DNA from: an uncultured Phycisphaerales bacterium
Lineage (GTDB): Bacteria; Planctomycetota; Phycisphaerae; Sedimentisphaerales; Anaerobacaceae
Assembly: GCA_903857265.1 (NCBI GenBank)
Contig: CAIODZ010000063.1
Span: 47,717 to 111,716, forward strand
Length of the DNA: 64,000 nt
Direction of reading: 5' to 3'
The translations under genes were made by a program, and so were the position numbers. Positions 59,836-64,000 of this stretch are shown piece by piece (the stretch's first letter is position 1; each line of letters starts with the position of its first letter). The notes beneath the pieces were generated by a model. It saw only the letters and a list, made by a program, of their open reading frames with translations. It had not been told where the DNA came from and did no database searches.

Positions 59836-60450
59836 GTGAGATACAGCAAGATACCAAACGAGACGGTCCGTCGCCTGCCGGTTTATTTGCGGGGGCTGGC
59901 CCTTATGTCCAAGCAGGGACTGAGCAGCGTCTCCAGCAGCAAGCTGGCGGATTTTGTCAGCGTAAATCCCTGGCAGATAAGGAAGGATTTCTCCTACTTC
60001 GGCGACTTCGGGACACGCGGCGTCGGTTACGACATTGAAAACCTCGCTAAGCAAATCAAAAAAATACTAAAGCTCGATACGACGCGAAAAACCGCCCTGG
60101 TTGGAGTCGGTAACCTGGGTTCGGCGATAATGGCATACACAGGTTTTGGAACATACGGTTTTCAAATTACTGCCGCCTTTGATAATGACCATGCCAAGAT
60201 TGGCCTCAAAATGAACGATGTCACGGTTGAAAACATCTCAATGCTCGATACACTTAGCAAGAGACAGGTGGATATGGCTATTATCGCTGTGCCCGAACAG
60301 GCGGCACAAGACGTGGCGGATGCGCTGGTTGGGGCGGGCATAAAGGGAATATTGAATTTCTCGCCGCGAAGAATTATCGTCCCCAAAAAAATAAAGGTGA
60401 TAACAATAGATATAGCGACGGACCTTGCCCGCCTGCCCTACTATATATGA
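59836..60450 (+). CDS. rex: Redox-sensing transcriptional repressor Rex (second copy)
   Basis: 204 residues, GTG start. MRYSKIPNETVRRLPVYLRG is the usual Rex N-terminus, WQIRKDFSYFGDFGTRGVGY holds the 'rKDfsyfG' signature, and TALVGVGNLGSAIMAYTGF, AAFDNDHAKIG and MAIIAVPEQAAQDVADALV the NAD(H)-binding fold. It is closer to textbook Rex than the copy at 37197, whose N-terminus is shorter and altered. It heads the [NiFe] hydrogenase genes, 61 bases before the beta subunit, behind an operator-like site. It probably regulates them, and both Rex proteins might act on both operons. Confidence 0.95.
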   Translation: MRYSKIPNETVRRLPVYLRGLALMSKQGLSSVSSSKLADFVSVNPWQIRKDFSYFGDFGTRGVGYDIENLAKQIKKILKLDTTRKTALVGVGNLGSAIMAYTGFGTYGFQITAAFDNDHAKIGLKMNDVTVENISMLDTLSKRQVDMAIIAVPEQAAQDVADALVGAGIKGILNFSPRRIIVPKKIKVITIDIATDLARLPYYI

Positions 60451-60511
60451 AAATCGAAGCGTTCGGGTTTTGAGAAATAACGTTTGAGAACATTTTTAAC
60501 AGAGGCGTAAA

Positions 60512-61552
60512 ATGAAAACAGTAACAATCGACAAAAACGCTTTCAGGCGGTTTGTGGATGGAATTATAAAACAGCAGCGGGTCATCGGCGTCTGCGCCAA
60601 GGGCGACCGTTTTGATTTTGAGCAGCTCGAATCAGCAGACCAGCTCCGACTGGATTACGACGTAACGCTTCAGCCGCCGAAAAAGTACTTCCTGCCTCCG
60701 GTTGAAACACTTCTTACTTACGAAGTCGGCGACGGCTACAAGTCGGTTTACGATGATACCGAATTTGTCCTTCTGGGTGTTCATCCTTATGATATGGTGG
60801 CATTAAATCAGCTCGACAAGCTTTTCACCCAAGACAACTTCGATACCCACTATATGAAAAGACGTCACAACGCAACGATAGTCGTATGCGACGTGATTTC
60901 GCCATCCAAAAACGTATTTGCCTCCTCGATGGGCACGGCAACAGTTAAGGATGGTTTTGATGTTCTGCTGACTGATATAGGCAACGCGTTCGTTATGGAA
61001 AGCGGCTCAAAGAAAGGCGATAGCTTTATCGCCAAAGCACAGGATGTGGTTGACTCGAGCGAAAAGGACCTTCAGGCAAGGCATAAAATCCAGGCAGAAA
61101 ACGAAAAACGGCTTAATAATCACAAACTGAAATGCGAGGCATCCTATCTGCCCAAACTGCTCGAAAAAGCATACGACCATCCCGTCTGGGAAGAAAAGGC
61201 CAAAACCTGTTTTAGCTGCGGCTCCTGCAATCTCGTATGCCCGACCTGCTACTGTTTCAACGTACAGGACGACGTAAACTGGGACTTCATATCTGGCAAA
61301 AGACAGCGGGCCTGGGATGGCTGCCTGCTCGATGGTTTCACAAAAGTTGCGGGTGAGCACGAATTCAGGAAGAAACGAGCCGACCGCTTCAGGCACCGCC
61401 TGTATCGAAAATGCAAATACGTGCCCGAAAAAATAAGCAGCCAGATAATGTCCTGCGTCGGGTGCGGGCGATGCGTGGGCGCGTGCCTGCCGGATATCGC
61501 AAACCCGGTCAAGGTTTACAACAGGTTGGTTGATGATTTGGGAATAAAGTAA
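60512..61552 (+). CDS. [NiFe] hydrogenase (group 3b type) beta subunit, 4Fe-4S protein
   Basis: 346 residues. The N-terminal region (FVDGIIKQQRVIGVCAKGD, VLLGVHPYDMVALNQLDKLF) is as in sulfhydrogenase beta subunits. The C-terminal part carries two ferredoxin-like [4Fe-4S] motifs, CFSCGSCNLVCPTCYCF and MSCVGCGRCVGACLPDIANP. The subunit passes electrons between the gamma flavoprotein and the delta/alpha hydrogenase module in the cytoplasm. A relative occurs as the AsrA subunit of anaerobic sulfite reductase, but the hydrogenase subunits downstream settle the assignment. The gene order beta-gamma-delta-alpha is that of group 3b enzymes. Confidence 0.92.
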   Translation: MKTVTIDKNAFRRFVDGIIKQQRVIGVCAKGDRFDFEQLESADQLRLDYDVTLQPPKKYFLPPVETLLTYEVGDGYKSVYDDTEFVLLGVHPYDMVALNQLDKLFTQDNFDTHYMKRRHNATIVVCDVISPSKNVFASSMGTATVKDGFDVLLTDIGNAFVMESGSKKGDSFIAKAQDVVDSSEKDLQARHKIQAENEKRLNNHKLKCEASYLPKLLEKAYDHPVWEEKAKTCFSCGSCNLVCPTCYCFNVQDDVNWDFISGKRQRAWDGCLLDGFTKVAGEHEFRKKRADRFRHRLYRKCKYVPEKISSQIMSCVGCGRCVGACLPDIANPVKVYNRLVDDLGIK

Positions 61553-61595
61553 CTCAAGTCGAGCTATTTCGACATAAAATATAGGAGCGTTAACG

Positions 61596-62438
61596 ATGTG
61601 CGAACGTTGTGCTGTTGAAAAAGACATTTATCTGCCGCGGCTGGCGACCCTCGAAAAGAAGCGGCTGATGAACCCGACCGAGATGTATCTTCGGCTGTCA
61701 ATCGATGACAACGAGCCGTTTGACTTCATCCCGGGCCAGTTCGTCGAGGTATCAATCGCGGGCGTCGGCGAAGTGCCGATTACAATATCATCATCCCCAA
61801 CGCAAAAGGGCTACTTCGAGCTGGTCGTCCGCAGAATCGGCAACGTTACCAACGCGATTCACCGGCTTCGAATAGGCGACAAAATCGGGATACGCGGGCC
61901 CCTTGGAAAAGGCACATACCCGGTAGAAGAGGCAAAGGGCAAAAACATCGTGTTTATCTGCGGCGGCATCGGGCTTGTGCCCCAGAGGTCTTTTATCAAC
62001 TACATCCTCGACAACCGCGCCGACTACAAGGAGCTTGCTGTCCTGCTCGGAACAAAATGTATGGCGCAAAGGTTCTTTCATTCAGAAATCGACGGCTGGT
62101 CACACAGGAACGACATACGCTTTATGGAAACGGTCGACCAGGCCGATGACTGCTGGCTCGGCAACGTCGGCGTCGTTACCACCCTTATTCCCAAAATTGA
62201 AACTGAGCTTCAGTCGGCGCTTGTTTTTATCTGCGGGCCGCCGGTGATGTATAAATTCGTGCTGATGGCCCTGCAGGAGGCGGAAGTGCCCAGAGAAAGA
62301 ATATTCATGAACCTCGAAAGAAAAATGAAATGCGGCGTAGGCAAGTGCGGGCACTGCCAGATTAACAACTATTACGCCTGTATAGACGGGCCGGTATTCC
62401 GTTATTCCGACCTGCGTATAGCCCCGGAGGCAATCTGA
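61596..62438 (+). CDS. [NiFe] hydrogenase (group 3b type) gamma subunit, FAD/NAD(P)H-binding
   Basis: 280 residues from the ATG at 61596, eight bases after AGGAG. It is an FNR/PyrK-like flavoprotein: FIPGQFVEVSIAGVGEVPIT (FAD), GDKIGIRGPLGKGTYPVEEA, NIVFICGGIGLVPQRSFINY (NAD(P)), and VFICGPPVMYKFVLMAL. A C-terminal [2Fe-2S] site is MKCGVGKCGHCQINNYYAC. It would exchange electrons with NAD(P)H. The start MCERCAVEKDIYLPR is typical of sulfhydrogenase gamma subunits. The delta gene follows after one base. Confidence 0.93.
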   Translation: MCERCAVEKDIYLPRLATLEKKRLMNPTEMYLRLSIDDNEPFDFIPGQFVEVSIAGVGEVPITISSSPTQKGYFELVVRRIGNVTNAIHRLRIGDKIGIRGPLGKGTYPVEEAKGKNIVFICGGIGLVPQRSFINYILDNRADYKELAVLLGTKCMAQRFFHSEIDGWSHRNDIRFMETVDQADDCWLGNVGVVTTLIPKIETELQSALVFICGPPVMYKFVLMALQEAEVPRERIFMNLERKMKCGVGKCGHCQINNYYACIDGPVFRYSDLRIAPEAI

Positions 62439-62439
62439 C

Positions 62440-63189
62440 ATGGATAGACCCAGAGTAGCGATTTTCGACTTCGCATGCTGCGAAGGATGCCAGCTGCAAA
62501 TCGTCAACCTCGAAGAAGAATTGCTCGACCTCATCGATAACGTCGAAGTGGTCGAGTGGCGCGAGGCAATGAGCGAGCAGAGCAGGGAATATGACATCGC
62601 CATAATCGAGGGTTCAATTACCAGGCCCGAAGACGAGCAGCGATTAGAGATTATCAGGACAAGGGCAAAAACGTTAATCGCTCTTGGCGCCTGCGCCACA
62701 ATCGGCGGAATCAACAAGCTAAAGAACAACTTTGAGATGAGCGACGTTAAAAAGTGTGTTTACGGCAAGTCGGCTGATATGCCTCATCTTGAAACCATGC
62801 CGACAAAAGCCGTAGATGAGATTGTCAAAGTCGATTACAAAATCCACGGCTGCCCGATAGACAGGAAGGAATTCACTTACGTTGTTCGCTGCCTGCTTAT
62901 GGGTAAACGGCCTGAGATACCCGAATGGCCCGTATGCGTGGAATGCAAATCGAAAGGCAATCCGTGTCTGTGGGATTATGGGCAGGTTTGCCTGGGACCT
63001 GTTATCAGGGCCGGCTGCGGTGCAAGATGCCCGTCGTCGGGCTTCAGGTGCTTCGGCTGTCGCGGCTACATCGATAATCCGAACATCAATGGCGCAAAGG
63101 ATGTTATTGAACGATATGGCTTGAGCGTCGATGCGCTCAAGGCAAAGATGGTTCTTTTTGGAATCGGTCAGGGGCCAACAAATGCATAA
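62440..63189 (+). CDS. [NiFe] hydrogenase small (delta) subunit
   Basis: 249 residues. IFDFACCEGCQLQIVNLEEE gives the proximal cluster Cys pair (C-x2-C), LIALGACATIGGI the third, and HGCPIDRKEF the fourth. Further Cys (VCVECKSKGNPCLWDYGQVC, RAGCGARCPSSGFRCFGCRG) bind medial and distal clusters. There is no twin-Arg signal, so the enzyme is cytoplasmic, as in group 3. It overlaps the start of the large subunit by eight bases. Confidence 0.95.
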   Translation: MDRPRVAIFDFACCEGCQLQIVNLEEELLDLIDNVEVVEWREAMSEQSREYDIAIIEGSITRPEDEQRLEIIRTRAKTLIALGACATIGGINKLKNNFEMSDVKKCVYGKSADMPHLETMPTKAVDEIVKVDYKIHGCPIDRKEFTYVVRCLLMGKRPEIPEWPVCVECKSKGNPCLWDYGQVCLGPVIRAGCGARCPSSGFRCFGCRGYIDNPNINGAKDVIERYGLSVDALKAKMVLFGIGQGPTNA

Positions 63190-64000
63190 CAATCTCGATA
63201 TCAACGTTCATCATATAACCCGCGTCGAAGGACACGGCAACATAGTCGTAAACGTGAAAAACGGCAAAATCGAAAAGCTCCAGTGGCAGGTGCCCGAGGC
63301 GCCGCGATTCTTCGAGGCGATGGTTCGAGGCCACAGCTACCAGGACATACAAACGATTGTCTCGCGAATCTGCGGGATATGTTCAATCACACATTCGCTT
63401 GCCGCAACCAAAGCGGTGGAAGCTGCGCTGGGCATCAAGGTTTCCGAACAGGCGGACAAGCTGAGAATACTGATGCACTACTCCGAGCAGCTGCAAAGCC
63501 ATACCCTGCACGTCGGATACTTAGCTGCGCCGGATTTCTTCGGCACGCCATCCGTTGTGCCTCTTGTCGCACGGGCGGCAGACGCAGTAAAGACGATTGT
63601 CAAGGCCCACAGAATCGCCAATAACTGGTCGGACCTCATCGCGGGCAGAACAACTCACCCGGTAACGCTCATCCCCGGCGGATTGACCCGAACGCCAACC
63701 GAAAAACAATTGCGCCAGTTACAGCAGACGCTCAAGGATGCTGTGCCCGACCTCAAAAAAATCGCGGAAGTCGTCCTCAGCGTCGCGGCAAACATTCCCA
63801 AATTTGAACGCCCAACCGAATACGTGTCACTCAAGCAGACCACCCCGCCGACATATACCTTCTATCATGGCGGCATAACATCCAACGACAACAAAGGCGC
63901 CGCCCTGCCGATTGAGAAATGGCACGACGTGGCGAACGAATACGTGGTTGAGCAATCGACCGCCAAATGGGCGAAGTGGCACCGTGACGCGTACGCGGTC
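63182..64000 (+). CDS. [NiFe] hydrogenase large (alpha) subunit, 3' end beyond right edge
   Basis: The ATG at 63182 starts a frame open to the window end (273 residues). MHNNLDINVHHITRVEGHGN and then RICGICSITHSLAATKAVEA near residues 62-80 are the L1 region with two of the four Ni-Fe Cys. IPGGLTRTPTEKQLRQL and TYTFYHGGITSN match group 3b large subunits. The L2 Cys motif lies past the edge, so a maturation peptide cannot be checked. The gene overlaps the delta gene by eight bases, indicating coupling. Confidence 0.95.
   Translation, partial: MHNNLDINVHHITRVEGHGNIVVNVKNGKIEKLQWQVPEAPRFFEAMVRGHSYQDIQTIVSRICGICSITHSLAATKAVEAALGIKVSEQADKLRILMHYSEQLQSHTLHVGYLAAPDFFGTPSVVPLVARAADAVKTIVKAHRIANNWSDLIAGRTTHPVTLIPGGLTRTPTEKQLRQLQQTLKDAVPDLKKIAEVVLSVAANIPKFERPTEYVSLKQTTPPTYTFYHGGITSNDNKGAALPIEKWHDVANEYVVEQSTAKWAKWHRDAYAV

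Overview
The window reads as a chromosomal segment of an anaerobic, polysaccharide-degrading member of the Planctomycetota, most plausibly a Phycisphaerae/Sedimentisphaerales-type bacterium. This is inference from gene content: a PEP-CTERM protein, a prepilin-like protein with the GFTIVELL signature, a dockerin-like repeat inside a secreted fusion, a 3-keto-disaccharide hydrolase (DUF1080) protein, several large secreted glycosidases, siroheme-dependent heme synthesis (AhbC), and two hydrogenase operons each headed by its own Rex repressor. No rRNA or ribosomal protein operon is present to fix the taxonomy.

Layout. 1-2.4 kb (minus): partial nucleotide-sugar dehydrogenase, two small unknown proteins and a cold-shock protein. 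2.9-4.4 kb: an AT-rich pair, a small exported protein and a HEPN-domain protein. 4.6-6.3 kb: a cluster of 14 palindromic repeats around a PadR-type regulator, bracketed by a 58-bp direct repeat of the 3' end of ruvX. 6.2-12 kb (minus): ruvX, manC, a DUF6259 glycosidase-like protein, pgi. 12.2-14.3 kb: an AT-rich three-gene operon ending in a PIN-like protein, the best candidate here for an undescribed system. 14.6-18 kb: TAXI-type solute-binding protein, HNH-AP2 endonuclease, PEP-CTERM protein. 18.5-27.7 kb (minus): carbohydrate locus with a PL10 pectate lyase and three GH2 beta-galactosidase-like enzymes, one of them a compositional mosaic. 28-36.6 kb (plus): TlpA-like thioredoxin, two ankyrin proteins, rpmA, obg and a DUF362-dockerin-SMP30 fusion, then tRNA-Ser.

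37.0-48.5 kb is the functional core: a Rex operator and strong promoter, then rex, a sensor histidine kinase, a ferredoxin, hydB, hydA, hydG, hydC, hydE, a response regulator and hydF. This encodes a trimeric, probably electron-bifurcating [FeFe] hydrogenase with all three maturases and a two-component system in one run. 59.7-64 kb has a second Rex with its own operator-like site followed by the beta, gamma, delta and (partial) alpha subunits of a group 3b-type [NiFe] hydrogenase. The two operons together suggest that H2 production and NAD(P)H reoxidation are tuned to the NADH/NAD+ ratio during sugar fermentation, which fits the neighbouring glycosidases.

Between these lie a GH5 protein, tetrapyrrole genes (hemB, ahbC, a cobA-hemD fusion), pyrD, a DUF1080/TIM-barrel protein, the prepilin-like protein, tRNA-Phe and a 33-residue membrane protein. 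Intergenic DNA is unusual: many gaps contain degenerate short 'phrases' that recur across the window (TCGATACTCGATAC, ACAGAGGACAGA, CTCTGCGGTCTCCGCGG, GTAGCGTACAGCG and others), plus an inverted-repeat element at 59.6 kb.
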